Below the pieces are notes generated by a model. It saw only the letters and a program-made list of their open reading frames with translations, was not told the DNA's origin and ran no database searches. This document shows positions 16,441-25,724 of a stretch of DNA of 64,000 nucleotides, in pieces (position 1 is the stretch's first letter; each line of letters starts with the position of its first letter). The position numbers and the translations under genes were made by a program. The DNA comes from Streptomyces buecherae (GTDB taxonomy: Bacteria > Actinomycetota > Actinomycetes > Streptomycetales > Streptomycetaceae), in assembly GCF_014295035.1 (NCBI RefSeq), contig NZ_CP060404.1, positions 5,120,501-5,184,500 on the forward strand, read 5' to 3'.

Positions 16441-18432
16441 TCAAGCCACGCGCGGGTGCGGCGTGCCGCGCCTGGCCGAAGCGAGCAGCCCACGCACGGT
16501 GCCGAGCCAGCCGAGCGCGAGGAAGCAGACGGCCGTCGACATGCCGAGGACGCCGTTGAGCGGCAGCGCGATGCCGATCGCGCCGCCGACCACCCACGAC
16601 ATCTGCAGCGCGGTCTCGGAGCGGGCGAACGCGGAGGTACGGACGTTCTCCGGCACGTCGCGCTGGATCAGCGCGTCCAGCGACAGCTTGCCCAGCGCCT
16701 GCGAGAGGCCCGCGACGGCGGCCAGCGCGGCGACGGCCACCTGGCTGTAGAGGACGGCCGCCGTGATGGCCGTGGCCAGCGAGGTGGTCAGCACGGCGAC
16801 GATGATCAGCTCCGGGCCGCGGGCGCGCAGCCCGGCCCCGATCGCGGTGCCGAGCGCGTTGCCCGCGCCCGCCGAGACGGCCACGATGCCCAGCGACAGT
16901 TCGGGGCTGAGCCCGCTCAGCGGGTGCTCGCGCAGCATGAAGGCGAGGAAGAGGGTCAGGAAACCGGAGAGGGTGCGCATGGTGGCGTTGGCCGGCCACG
17001 CGTGCAGGACGGACGAGCCCACGTTGCGCAGCCCCGGCCGCTTGATCGGCTCCTCGTCCCAGTCCGCGTGCGCTCCGCCGCCGGCGTACGGCACGACCTC
17101 CCGCGCCCCGGCCGCTCGCTCTGCCGACTCCTCCCGCGCTGCGTCCTCCTGCGCCGCCTCCTCCCGCGCCGCGTCCTCCCGCGCGGCGGATGGGTCCTGC
17201 TCGACGGCGGCGCCGCCCTCGGCGATGGCCGTGCTCGTACCGGTCGTGCTCGTGCCGGGCGTCGTGCTCGCGCCCGCCGTCGTGCTCGTGCTCGCGGCGG
17301 CGGTCACGGCTGCCGGCCCGGCCCCGGGCCCGGCCTCGCCCCCGGTTCCGGCTTCCGTCGCGCCCGTCTTCTCGGTGGCCGCGTCGGCGTCGGGCCCGGC
17401 GTCGGCGGTGCCGGCCGTGGCAGGGGTGGTGGCGGGCTCGGCGTCCGCTTTCGTCGGCTGGTCCTCCGTCGCCGTCGCCGTGGCCGTCGGCGTCGGTGAC
17501 GCTCCCGCTGGCGTGCCCTCCGGCGCCCCCGCCGGGGACGTGTCCGGTGTCGGCTCCACCACCGCCGTGGCCGTGGCGCCGGCGGGTTCGGTGGCCTCGG
17601 CGGCGATCGAGCCGCGCGGCTGGCCGGGCCGGGCGGCGTGGTGCGGGGCACGAGTGGGGCCGTGGTCGTGGTCGTGGGAGCGCAGGTGCGGCGGGTGGGC
17701 GATGACGTGGGCCCGCGCCTCGCCCTTGGCCGAATCCACCTTGTGCGGCAACGTGAAGCACAGGATCGTGCCCATCGTGAAGACCGCGCACGCCCCGTAG
17801 AGCGGCCACGCCGGCCCGATCTGGTGCAGCCCCGCGCCGATGGGTGCCGCGAGACCGGTGGCGAGCAGCCCGCCGAGCGTCACCCGCGAGTTCGCCTTGA
17901 CCAGCGAGAAGCGTGGCGGCAGCAGCCGGGGCACGACCGCGGAGCGCACCACTCCGTACGCCTTGGAGGCGACCAGGACGCCGAGCGCCGCCGGGTACAG
18001 CTCAAGCCCGCCGCCGCTGACCACGTCGGCCATCGTCAGCGCGAGCAACGCGCGGGTCAGCATCGCGCTGGCCATCGCCGCGCGGCGGCCGTGCGGAATG
18101 CGGTCGAGCAGCGGGCCGATGACGGGGGCGAGGAGCGCGAACGGCGCCAGCGTGATGGCGAGGTAGAGGGCGACCCGGCCGCGCGCCTCGTCGGTCGGTA
18201 CGGAGAAGAACACGGTCGAGGCGAGCGCGACGGTGATCATCATGTCGCCCGCGGAGTTCACCGCGTGCAACTCGATCAGCTTCCCGAGGCCGGACTCGCC
18301 CGCTCCGTGGGCATGCGTCGCCCGCCGCACGCCGCGAGCCGTGCTCGCGAACGGGCGCCGTAGCGTCTGGCCGAACGAGCGCCGCGACCTTCCGATCGCG
18401 CCGCCCGCGGCGAACTTCGTGCCTCTCACCAC
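16441..18432 (-). CDS. MFS transporter with very long acidic/Ala-rich central loop
   Basis: About 663 residues from GTG 18432; an ATG 23 codons upstream (18501) is an alternative without a clear ribosome site. Twelve hydrophobic segments lie in two halves. The first half includes LIELHAVNSAGDMMITVALAS and GPLLDRIPHGRRAAMASAML (MFS loop 2-3). The second half starts at NATMRTLSGFLTLFLAFML. Between them lie about 220 residues of low-complexity sequence with His/Asp (HDHDHGP) and Glu/Ala runs (about 17040-17700), far longer than the usual cytoplasmic loop. The substrate is unknown; the family is described only as MFS transporters in streptomycetes. Confidence 0.85.
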   Translation of the reverse strand: MVRGTKFAAGGAIGRSRRSFGQTLRRPFASTARGVRRATHAHGAGESGLGKLIELHAVNSAGDMMITVALASTVFFSVPTDEARGRVALYLAITLAPFALLAPVIGPLLDRIPHGRRAAMASAMLTRALLALTMADVVSGGGLELYPAALGVLVASKAYGVVRSAVVPRLLPPRFSLVKANSRVTLGGLLATGLAAPIGAGLHQIGPAWPLYGACAVFTMGTILCFTLPHKVDSAKGEARAHVIAHPPHLRSHDHDHGPTRAPHHAARPGQPRGSIAAEATEPAGATATAVVEPTPDTSPAGAPEGTPAGASPTPTATATATEDQPTKADAEPATTPATAGTADAGPDADAATEKTGATEAGTGGEAGPGAGPAAVTAAASTSTTAGASTTPGTSTTGTSTAIAEGGAAVEQDPSAAREDAAREEAAQEDAAREESAERAAGAREVVPYAGGGAHADWDEEPIKRPGLRNVGSSVLHAWPANATMRTLSGFLTLFLAFMLREHPLSGLSPELSLGIVAVSAGAGNALGTAIGAGLRARGPELIIVAVLTTSLATAITAAVLYSQVAVAALAAVAGLSQALGKLSLDALIQRDVPENVRTSAFARSETALQMSWVVGGAIGIALPLNGVLGMSTAVCFLALGWLGTVRGLLASARRGTPHPRVA

Positions 18433-18923
18433 GCCATCGTCTACCCCATCAGGACGAGGTACGCGACTTTCCGCCGCTTCTCCGTCGCGTTTCCCCCACA
18501 TCCGGGTCGCCGCCGCCCCCTTTCCCGGGCCCGGCCGCGGGCGAGTTCCCCGTGTCGGGCGGCGGTCGGGTGGCGGCCGGACGGCGGGGGAGCGACGGGT
18601 AAGCCGTACCGGTCAGGCCACCTCGCGCCGGGCGTCGGGGCGGCGCGAGGGGGCGGTCGGCGGGGGCCCGGGGCGGCGCGCGCACCCCGTGGGGACGAGG
18701 CGGGGTGGGGGTGGTGCGGTCCGACAAGGTAGCGTGCCTTACGCGCCACTGGCGGTCGTTCTTGGCCACGCACCGGGTCAGCATCCCGCAGAATGGGACG
18801 TAACTGGTGCGCCCGAGGCCGTTCGGGCGCGGACGTCGACGCGGTCCACAGGTCCGCTCCGTCCGCTGTCCCGGCTGCTTGGCCGGCGCGCTCGTGAGAC
18901 GGCGTAGGAGAGAATCGATTCTT

Positions 18924-19976
18924 GTGAGTGCTGCGATGCGAAGCCGTACCCCGGACCGCTTGTGCGCCGAGGCGGTCGATCTTGCCCGTGCGGCGGCCGA
19001 GGAGGCGGCGTTCCCGGGCCCCGTCGGCGAACACGTCGCCCTCGCGGCCGACGGGGACCGCGTGGTCACCCACTTCTTCGAGTGCGCGGAACCCGGTTAC
19101 CGGGGCTGGCGCTGGGCGGTGACCGTCGCCCGGGCCTCCCGCGCCAAGGCCGTCACGCTCGACGAGACGGTGCTGCTGCCCGGGCCCGAGGCGCTGCTGG
19201 CGCCGGAGTGGGTGCCCTGGAGCGAGCGGCTGCGCCCGGGCGACATGGGCCCCGGCGACCTGCTCCCGACCGAGGCGGACGACCTGCGCCTGGAGCCGGG
19301 CTTCACCGGCGAGGACGCACCACCGCCCAACTCCGTCCTGGCCGATGAGGGCTCGCCCGTGCGCGCGGTCGCCGAGGGCGCGGACGGCGCGGGCACCGAG
19401 GGCGCCGCCGGCGCCGGGCTTCGCGCTCCGCTCTCCGGCGAACTCGCCCAGCTCGCGGACACCGAGGACGCCGACGTCACGCCCGGTTCCCCGGCGACCC
19501 AGCCGGCGCCCGTGGCCGGCGCCCCGGCCACCGCCGCCGACGGCTCCGAACTGCCCGTGATCGGCACGATCGCGGGCGTGGCCCAGGAGCTGGGCCTCGG
19601 GCGCGCCCGAGTGCTCTCGCGGTACGGGCTGCACGTGGCGGCCGACCGCTGGGACGAGGCGTACGGGGCGAAGACCCCGATGGCGCAGGCGGCCCCGGCC
19701 TCCTGCATGACCTGCGGGTTCCTGGTGCCGCTGACGGGATCGCTGCGGCAGGCGTTCGGGGTGTGCGCCAACGAGTTCAGCCCGGCGGACGGCCGCGTGG
19801 TCTCCCTCAGCTACGGCTGTGGCGGCCACTCCGAGGCCGCCGTCATGCCCAAGCCCCCGCGCCCGGCCCCGCCCGTCATCGACGAGACGGTGGTCGACCC
19901 GCTGACCCTGCGCCCCGACCGCACCGGCGGCTCCGTGGAGCCCGACGGCCCGGCCGAGGAACTCGGCCACTCCTGA
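18924..19976 (+). CDS. DUF3027 domain protein
   Basis: A 350-residue protein typical of Streptomyces. GTG 18924 follows AGGAGA at a long distance; ATG 18936 is the alternative. Residues 15-110 hold the conserved N-terminal block (CAEAVDLARAAAEEAAFPG, GWRWAVTVARASRAKAVTLDE, PEWVPWSERLRPGDMGPGDL). A variable Ala/Gly linker follows (140-210). The C-terminal block has ARVLSRYGLHVAADRWDEAYG and two Cys pairs, CMTCGF and GVC...GCGGHSEA, which could bind a metal (inference). The 491 bp upstream (18433-18923) is a divergent promoter region with no gene. The molecular function is not assigned from sequence. Confidence 0.85.
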   Translation: MSAAMRSRTPDRLCAEAVDLARAAAEEAAFPGPVGEHVALAADGDRVVTHFFECAEPGYRGWRWAVTVARASRAKAVTLDETVLLPGPEALLAPEWVPWSERLRPGDMGPGDLLPTEADDLRLEPGFTGEDAPPPNSVLADEGSPVRAVAEGADGAGTEGAAGAGLRAPLSGELAQLADTEDADVTPGSPATQPAPVAGAPATAADGSELPVIGTIAGVAQELGLGRARVLSRYGLHVAADRWDEAYGAKTPMAQAAPASCMTCGFLVPLTGSLRQAFGVCANEFSPADGRVVSLSYGCGGHSEAAVMPKPPRPAPPVIDETVVDPLTLRPDRTGGSVEPDGPAEELGHS

Positions 19977-20327
19977 CGGGCCCCGGCCCCTTCCGCCCCT
20001 CCTGGCCCCTCCGCCACCCCGCCCGTTCCCGTCTGAGTCCGCCCCCGTCCAGGGGCGGCGACCCAGGCGTACACCGGGCCCAGCCCGGCACCGAGCCGCG
20101 CCCACCCCGCGCGCGGCGAGCCTCCCCTCGGCATGGGCGACCCCACCCCACCCCGGCCGCCGCTGTCCGCCGCCACTCCGTCGCCACCTGCGGGGTTCGC
20201 CCGGTGGACGGGGGGAGTCGGGGAGTACGGCGGGATGGCGGTACGTTCACCGCAGACGTTCACCGCCGGCATGCCGTACGCACCGCGCGTGCGGAGGGCC
20301 GACGGACCGGCACAGGGGAGACGACAG

Positions 20328-23300
20328 GTGAGCAGCAGCACGGCGATGGTGCGCGGCGCGACGGGGGACGCGGACCCGTTCGGTACCGGGCGGCTGCGGC
20401 GCGGCGTCCTGGACGCGTGGGCCGCCTCGCCCGCCCGCTTCCGCGAGGACGCCAACGCCGAGGAGGACCTCGCACTCGGCGGCTACCGCGACCGCCTCAT
20501 CATCGAACTCGCCCAGAACGCCGCCGACGCCGCGGCCCGCGCCCAGGTGCCCGGGCGGCTCCGGCTGACCCTGCACGAGAGCGACCAGCCCGACCAGACA
20601 GGCGGGCTGCGCGCGGGCGGTGACGGCACCGGCCTGGCGGTGCTGGCCGCCGCCAACAACGGCGTCCCGCTCGACGCCGCCGGCGCCGAGTCGCTGTCCA
20701 CGCTCCGCGCCTCCGCTAAGCGCGACGAGGCGCCGGCCGGTGCCGGCGGTCCGGAGGCCGGGTTGGCCGTCGGCCGGTTCGGCGTCGGCTTCGCCGCGGT
20801 CCTCGCGGTCAGCGACGAGCCCGCCATCGTGAGCCGTACGGGCGGCGTCCGCTGGTCGCTGGCCGAGGCGCGGGAACTGGCCCGGCAGGCGGCCGACGCG
20901 AGCCCGGACCTGGCGGACGAGCTGCGCCGGCGCGAGGGCCACGTGCCGCTGCTGCGGCTGCCGCTGCCCGCCGAGGGCCGCGCGCCCGAGGGCTACGACA
21001 CGGTCGTGGTGCTGCCGCTGCGCGACGGCGCCGCCGAGGACCTGGCCCGCCGCCTGCTCGACGCGGTCGACGCCTCGCTGCTGCTCACCCTCCCCGGCCT
21101 CGCCGAGGTCGTCGTGGAGACCCCGGAGGGAGTCCGCACGCTGCGGCGCCGCCAGGACGGCCCGTACGTGGTCATCGAGGACAGCGCGCACGAGAGCGGC
21201 GCCACCCGTTGGCGCGTCGCCCGCGACGGCGGCCCGCTCACCCCCGACCTGCTCGCCGACCGCCCGGTCGAGGAGCGGCTGCGCCCCGTGTGGTCGGTGA
21301 CCTGGGCGGTGCCGGTGGACGCCGAGGGCGCGCCGGTGCGCATCGGCGGCGGGCCCGCCCTGCCCGACCTCGGCGTGGGCCCGGTGAACGGCGGCGCCCT
21401 GGGCGCTGGGCGGGCCGCGCGCGGCGGCGCCGCCCCGGTCGTGCACGCGCCGACCCCCACCGACGAGCCGCTCGGGCTGCCCGCGCTGCTCATCGCCTCC
21501 TTCCCGCTGGAGCCCACCCGGCGCCGGGTCGCGCCCGGGCCGCTCACCGACTTCCTGCTGGCCCGCGCCGCCGACGCGTACGCCACGCTGCTCGGCGACT
21601 GGCACCCGGTGACGGTCGGCACGCTCGACCTGGTGCCCGAGCCGCTCGGCAAGGGCGAACTCGACGGGACGCTGCGCCGACTGGTCCTCGACCGGCTGCC
21701 CCGGGTCGCGTTCCTGCCGAGCGCGGCCACCGCGTACGGGCCGACCGAGGGCGCCGAGGCGGAAGCCGACGCCAAGGCCGTGGCCGACCCCGCCGATCCG
21801 TACGCCGAGCCGGCGGCCCACGACGTGCCGGGCGTGCTGCGCCCGGTGGAGGCGGAGGTGCTGGAGGGGGCGGGCGCCGAGACCGTGCGGGTGCTCGCCG
21901 ACCTCTTCCCGCACCTGCTGCCGGCCGGCCTGGAGCGGCGGGCCGAGCTGCGCGCGCTCGACGTGGGCCGGGTGCGGCTCGGCGAGATGATCGAGCGCCT
22001 CGCGGGCGCCGAGCGCCAGCCCGCCTGGTGGCGGCGGCTCTACGACGCGCTGGCCGGCACCGACCCGGAGCTGCTCAGCGGCCTGCCGGTGCCGCTGGCC
22101 GGCGCGCCGCTGGGCGGTGGGGCCGGTTGGCGGGGCGAGGCGAGCGGCGCGGTCCGTACGACGATCGGCCCCCGCCAGGTGCTGCTGCCGCTGCCCGACG
22201 GCGCCGGCCAGGGCCCCGCGTCGGACGCCGACACGGCCACGGGCACCCACACCGGGGAGGCCGCGGCCCGGCAGCACCGCACGCTGGCCAGGCTCGGCCT
22301 CAAGGTGGCCCACCCCGACGCCGTCCACCCGCTCCTGGAGAAGCTGGGCGCGACCCCGGCCACGCCGCGCGCCGTGCTGACCACGCCGCAGGTGCGGGCC
22401 GCGGTCGCCGGTTCGCTGGACGCGGCCGACGACGACTTCGACCCGTTCCTGGACGAGGACGCGCCGGGCGGCCCGCTGGACGGCGAGGCGCTGGCCGACA
22501 CGGTGCTCGCGCTGGTGCGCGACGCCCGGCTGGCCCCCGGCGACGAGCCGTGGCTGGCCGCCCTCGCGCTGCCCGACGAGGACGGCGAACCGGCGCTCGC
22601 CGGCGACCTGGTGGTGCCCGGCAGCGACTTCGAGCGCGTCATCCGACCGGGTGAACTGGCCACCTGTGACCCGGAGTTGGTCGAGCGGTGGGGCGAGGAG
22701 ACGCTCGCGGCCGTGGGGGTGCTCGCCGGCTTCACACTGGTGCGGGCCACCGACGTGGTGCTCGACCCGGACGAGCTGGAACCACGGGACAGCGACTTCC
22801 CCGAGCCCGACGACGTGGGCGTGCTCGACGCCGTGGACGTGTGGTGCGAGGACCTGCTCGACGGCCTGGAGCCGACGCCGGTGCCCCCGGTGGCCACCGA
22901 GATCGTGGCCGTGCGCGACCTGGACCTGGTGGACGACGACGCCTGGCCGCTCGCCCTCGCCATGCTCTCCCAGCCGCCGCTGCGCGACGCGCTCACCACC
23001 CCGGTGCGGGTACTGCTGCCCGGCGGGACCACCGAGACGGTGCGCCCGTACACGGCGTGGTGGCTGCGCGGCCACCCGGTGCTCGACGGCCGGCGCCCGG
23101 CCGGGCTGCGGGCCGCCGGCGGCGATCCGCTGCTCGCGGGCCTGTACGAGGCGGCCGACACCGCCGACGTCGACGCCCAGGTGCTGCGCGCGCTCGGGGT
23201 GCGCACCACGGTGCGGGCCCTGCTCGACGAGCCGGGCGGAGCCGCCGAACTGCTGGCCCGGCTCGCCGACGAGGACAGCGAGGTCGCCCCGGCCCAACTC

Positions 23301-23936
23301 CGCGGCCTGTACGGGGCGCTGGGCCAGCTCGCCCCGGAGGAGGTCACCCTCCCGGACGAACTGCGCGCGGTGACGTACGGGCAGGGCGAGTACGCGACTG
23401 AGCACGCCGCCGACTACGCGGCCGAGCACGCCGCCGAGTACGCCGTGGAGGTGGTGGACGCGGCGGACGCGCTGGTCGCCGACGCGCCGGACCTGATGCC
23501 GCTCGCCATGGCCGAGGCGCGGCCCCTGCTGCCGGTCCCGCCGGCCCGCGCCGCCGACCTGGCGGAACTGCTCCAGGTGCGCCGGCTGAGCGAGGCGTAC
23601 CCGGCCCCGGTCCTCTCGCACGGCGAGCCGCACGAGGTCGCCGACGCGGTCCGCGAACTGCTGCCTGGCGCTCCGCTGTCGTACGTGGAGCACGAGGAGT
23701 TGCTGGTCGAGCTGCGGGCCGCGGACGGCTCGGGCACGCGCCAGGTGGAGCTGGACTGGCGGTACGTGGACGGCACGCTGCACGCGGCCACGGTCGAGGG
23801 CGTGGCGGCTGGCCTGTGCTGGGCCGCCGGCCAGTGGGAGCGCCGCTTCGAGGTCGCCGCCCTCCTCGAAGACCCGACCCGTACCGAGGAGTTGGCCCGC
23901 TCCCGCTGGTTCGACGGCGCGCCGGGCGCCGCCTGA
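20328..23936 (+). CDS. Sacsin-like GHKL ATPase protein
   Basis: A 1202-residue protein. GTG 20328 follows AGGGGAG at ideal spacing; the frame is open to 20133. Residues 45-200 form an HSP90/sacsin-type nucleotide-binding domain: N-box IIELAQNAADAA, a G1 region ending ANNGVPLDAAG, and a G2 box GRFGVGFAAVLAVSD. The G1 aspartate of DxGxG proteins is not obvious. The remaining 1000 residues are acidic, helical and of no recognised domain; they include EYATEHAADYAAEHAAEYAV near residue 1025. Role unknown, possibly chaperone-like. It is a single gene facing a WYL regulator. The 351-bp region before it holds no gene. Confidence 0.85.
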   Translation: MSSSTAMVRGATGDADPFGTGRLRRGVLDAWAASPARFREDANAEEDLALGGYRDRLIIELAQNAADAAARAQVPGRLRLTLHESDQPDQTGGLRAGGDGTGLAVLAAANNGVPLDAAGAESLSTLRASAKRDEAPAGAGGPEAGLAVGRFGVGFAAVLAVSDEPAIVSRTGGVRWSLAEARELARQAADASPDLADELRRREGHVPLLRLPLPAEGRAPEGYDTVVVLPLRDGAAEDLARRLLDAVDASLLLTLPGLAEVVVETPEGVRTLRRRQDGPYVVIEDSAHESGATRWRVARDGGPLTPDLLADRPVEERLRPVWSVTWAVPVDAEGAPVRIGGGPALPDLGVGPVNGGALGAGRAARGGAAPVVHAPTPTDEPLGLPALLIASFPLEPTRRRVAPGPLTDFLLARAADAYATLLGDWHPVTVGTLDLVPEPLGKGELDGTLRRLVLDRLPRVAFLPSAATAYGPTEGAEAEADAKAVADPADPYAEPAAHDVPGVLRPVEAEVLEGAGAETVRVLADLFPHLLPAGLERRAELRALDVGRVRLGEMIERLAGAERQPAWWRRLYDALAGTDPELLSGLPVPLAGAPLGGGAGWRGEASGAVRTTIGPRQVLLPLPDGAGQGPASDADTATGTHTGEAAARQHRTLARLGLKVAHPDAVHPLLEKLGATPATPRAVLTTPQVRAAVAGSLDAADDDFDPFLDEDAPGGPLDGEALADTVLALVRDARLAPGDEPWLAALALPDEDGEPALAGDLVVPGSDFERVIRPGELATCDPELVERWGEETLAAVGVLAGFTLVRATDVVLDPDELEPRDSDFPEPDDVGVLDAVDVWCEDLLDGLEPTPVPPVATEIVAVRDLDLVDDDAWPLALAMLSQPPLRDALTTPVRVLLPGGTTETVRPYTAWWLRGHPVLDGRRPAGLRAAGGDPLLAGLYEAADTADVDAQVLRALGVRTTVRALLDEPGGAAELLARLADEDSEVAPAQLRGLYGALGQLAPEEVTLPDELRAVTYGQGEYATEHAADYAAEHAAEYAVEVVDAADALVADAPDLMPLAMAEARPLLPVPPARAADLAELLQVRRLSEAYPAPVLSHGEPHEVADAVRELLPGAPLSYVEHEELLVELRAADGSGTRQVELDWRYVDGTLHAATVEGVAAGLCWAAGQWERRFEVAALLEDPTRTEELARSRWFDGAPGAA

Positions 23937-23979
23937 CGGCCAGGGGAGGGGCGGGGGCAGGCGCGAGGGCGTGGCGGGC

Positions 23980-24957
23980 TCAGGGGGCGTCGTCGTAGCG
24001 GCTGGCCAGCGCGGCGGCGCGCTGGTGTAGCGAGGCGCGCAACGACCGGGGGGCGACGGCCTCCCCGTCCGCGCCCAGCTCCCACAGCGCCCATTCGGCG
24101 TGCCGCGCGTCCTGGAAGGTGACCTCAAGGCGCGCCCAGCCGTCCGCGTCGGGCTCCATGGCGCGCACGGCCAGCGCCGTGTCCACCAACTCCTCCCGTC
24201 GCGCCGGGCGCACCCGTACCAGCGCGGTGACGTGGTGGTCCCCGGCGAAGCGGAACCGCGCGGAGCGCTCCCGCCAGATCCGGTCCAGGTCGACCGTCTC
24301 CGGCCGCTCCGCCGGTTCGGCGAGTTCCTCGGCCGCCGCGATCCGGGAGAGCCGGTACGTGCGGTCGGCGCCGGCCCGGGTGGCCAGCAGGTAGCCCCGG
24401 TCGCGCACGGTGACCAGGCCGATCGGGTCCACCGTGCGCCACCGGGGTGGCTGGTCCGTGGCCGCATAGTGGATGCGCAGCTTGCGCCCGGCCAGCACCG
24501 CGCGCCGGACCTCGGCCAGCGCGGCGGCGGGCACCTGGTCGGTGGCCGACCGCCGGGCGAGCAGGTCGGTCTCCGGGTCGACGAGCAGCCGCCGAGCGGC
24601 GTCGCTCGCGCCCGCCCGGTGGTCCTCGGGCAGCGCGTCGACCACCTTCCGCATGGCCGAGGCCAGCGCCGCGCCGAGGCCGAACGCCCGCTCCCCACGG
24701 GCCGACCCGGCGGTCAACAGGGCCAGCGCCTCGTCGTGGTTGAGCCCGGTCAGCTCGGTTCGGAATCCGGGCAGCAGCGCGAAGCCGCCGTGCCGGCCGC
24801 GCTCGGCGTAGACCGGCACGCCGGCGGCGGACAGCGCCTCGATGTCGCGCAGCACGGTACGGGTGGACACCTCCAGCTCGCGGGCGAGCGTGTCCGCGGT
24901 CAGCCGACCGCGCTGGCGCAGCAGGAGCACCAGGGAAACCAGCCGGTCAGCACGCAT
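23980..24957 (-). CDS. WYL-domain (YafY-type) transcriptional regulator
   Basis: A 325-residue regulator. Residues 1-60 form a DeoR-like HTH (RADRLVSLVLLLRQRGRLTADTLA and STRTVLRDIEALSAAGVPVY). The middle holds the WYL domain core (LAEVRRAVLAGRKLRIHYAA, TVDPIGLVTVRDRGYLLA), and the WCX-type C-terminal domain follows. In this family the WYL pocket senses a ligand. ATG 24957 is supported by the HTH position. It is divergent from ridA, with a TGACA-n5-TGTCG dyad in between that is a likely operator, so RidA is the probable target. Confidence 0.92.
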   Translation of the reverse strand: MRADRLVSLVLLLRQRGRLTADTLARELEVSTRTVLRDIEALSAAGVPVYAERGRHGGFALLPGFRTELTGLNHDEALALLTAGSARGERAFGLGAALASAMRKVVDALPEDHRAGASDAARRLLVDPETDLLARRSATDQVPAAALAEVRRAVLAGRKLRIHYAATDQPPRWRTVDPIGLVTVRDRGYLLATRAGADRTYRLSRIAAAEELAEPAERPETVDLDRIWRERSARFRFAGDHHVTALVRVRPARREELVDTALAVRAMEPDADGWARLEVTFQDARHAEWALWELGADGEAVAPRSLRASLHQRAAALASRYDDAP

Positions 24958-24980
24958 GCGCGGCACTGTAATCCGATACG

Positions 24981-24995
24981 TGACAGAGGGTGTCG
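24981..24995. promoter_or_regulatory. Putative WYL-regulator operator
   Basis: The short dyad TGACAGAGGGTGTCG (half-sites TGACA and TGTCG, 5-bp spacer) lies 24 bp upstream of the WYL regulator start, in the divergent region shared with ridA. This placement is usual for YafY-type operators. Confidence 0.5.
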
Positions 24996-25018
24996 TGATA
25001 TGCCGCGAGGCTCCTCCC

Positions 25019-25064
25019 ACGACGGCACGACGGCACGACAGCACGACGGCACGACGGCACGACG
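25019..25064. repeat. Tandem ACGACGGC-type octamer repeats
   Basis: About five near-identical copies of CACGACGG/CACGACAG lie in the ridA leader. They are probably slippage products; no function is known. Confidence 0.6.
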
Positions 25065-25124
25065 TCGGAACGGCGGCTGCCGAGCCGACGGGCGTGCGTA
25101 CTCACCTCAACGAACGGAGCTGAC

Positions 25125-25526
25125 GTGGCAGTGGAGCGAACGGCGATCAACCCGGTGACGTGGTCGACGGAGCTGGGGTTCAACCAGGGCGAGGTCGTCT
25201 CCGGGCACACCCGGACCCTGTACGTATCGGGCCAGACCGCGATGAGCCGCGAGGGAAAGCCCCAGCACGAGGGCGACATGGCGGCGCAGTTGGCGCTGAG
25301 CGTCGACAACCTGGAGGCCGTGCTCGACGAGGCCGACATGGCGCTCGCCCACCTGGTGCGGCTCAACGTCTACACGACCGACGTCGACCTGCTCTTCCAG
25401 CACTACGGCGTGCTGGCGGCGCGGCTGGCCGCCGCCGGGGTGGCGCCGACCACCACCATGCTCGGGGTGGTGCGGCTGGCCGTCCCCGGCCAGTTGGTCG
25501 AGCTTGAGGGAACCGCCGTCGCCTGA
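25125..25526 (+). CDS. RidA family protein
   Basis: A 133-residue protein of the YjgF/YER057c/UK114 family, which hydrolyses reactive enamine/imine intermediates. Features are LYVSGQTAMSREGKPQHEGDM near the start, VRLNVYTTDVDLLFQHY, and PTTTMLGVVRLAVPGQLVELEGTAV at the end. The canonical Arg of the RidA subgroup (in the -R-x-x-V-x-V block) is replaced here by Leu/Val, so it is likely a non-archetypal Rid subgroup and its substrate is open. GTG 25125 follows GGAG. It is divergent from the WYL regulator, which probably controls it. Confidence 0.92.
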   Translation: MAVERTAINPVTWSTELGFNQGEVVSGHTRTLYVSGQTAMSREGKPQHEGDMAAQLALSVDNLEAVLDEADMALAHLVRLNVYTTDVDLLFQHYGVLAARLAAAGVAPTTTMLGVVRLAVPGQLVELEGTAVA

Positions 25527-25724
25527 CGCCGGCCGTCGCGGGACTCATGAGGCTGGGCTGACGAGGCCGAGCTGACGGGGCTGACGGGGCGTATGAGACG
25601 CGGCTCAACTCGTGGGGCTCCGGAAACAGTTGTGAATGACGGGTGAAATACGTACAGTCGCTCCCGTCGGACTCCGTCATCTCATCAGAGAGGATGGAGC
25701 CCTTTTCATCGTATGGGGGGATTC

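Noticed and set aside
20247..24698. A 1483-codon open frame on the minus strand across the sacsin-like gene
   Set aside because: It is an antisense artefact of high GC3; the protein is low-complexity, and the plus-strand gene has a good start, domains and codon bias.
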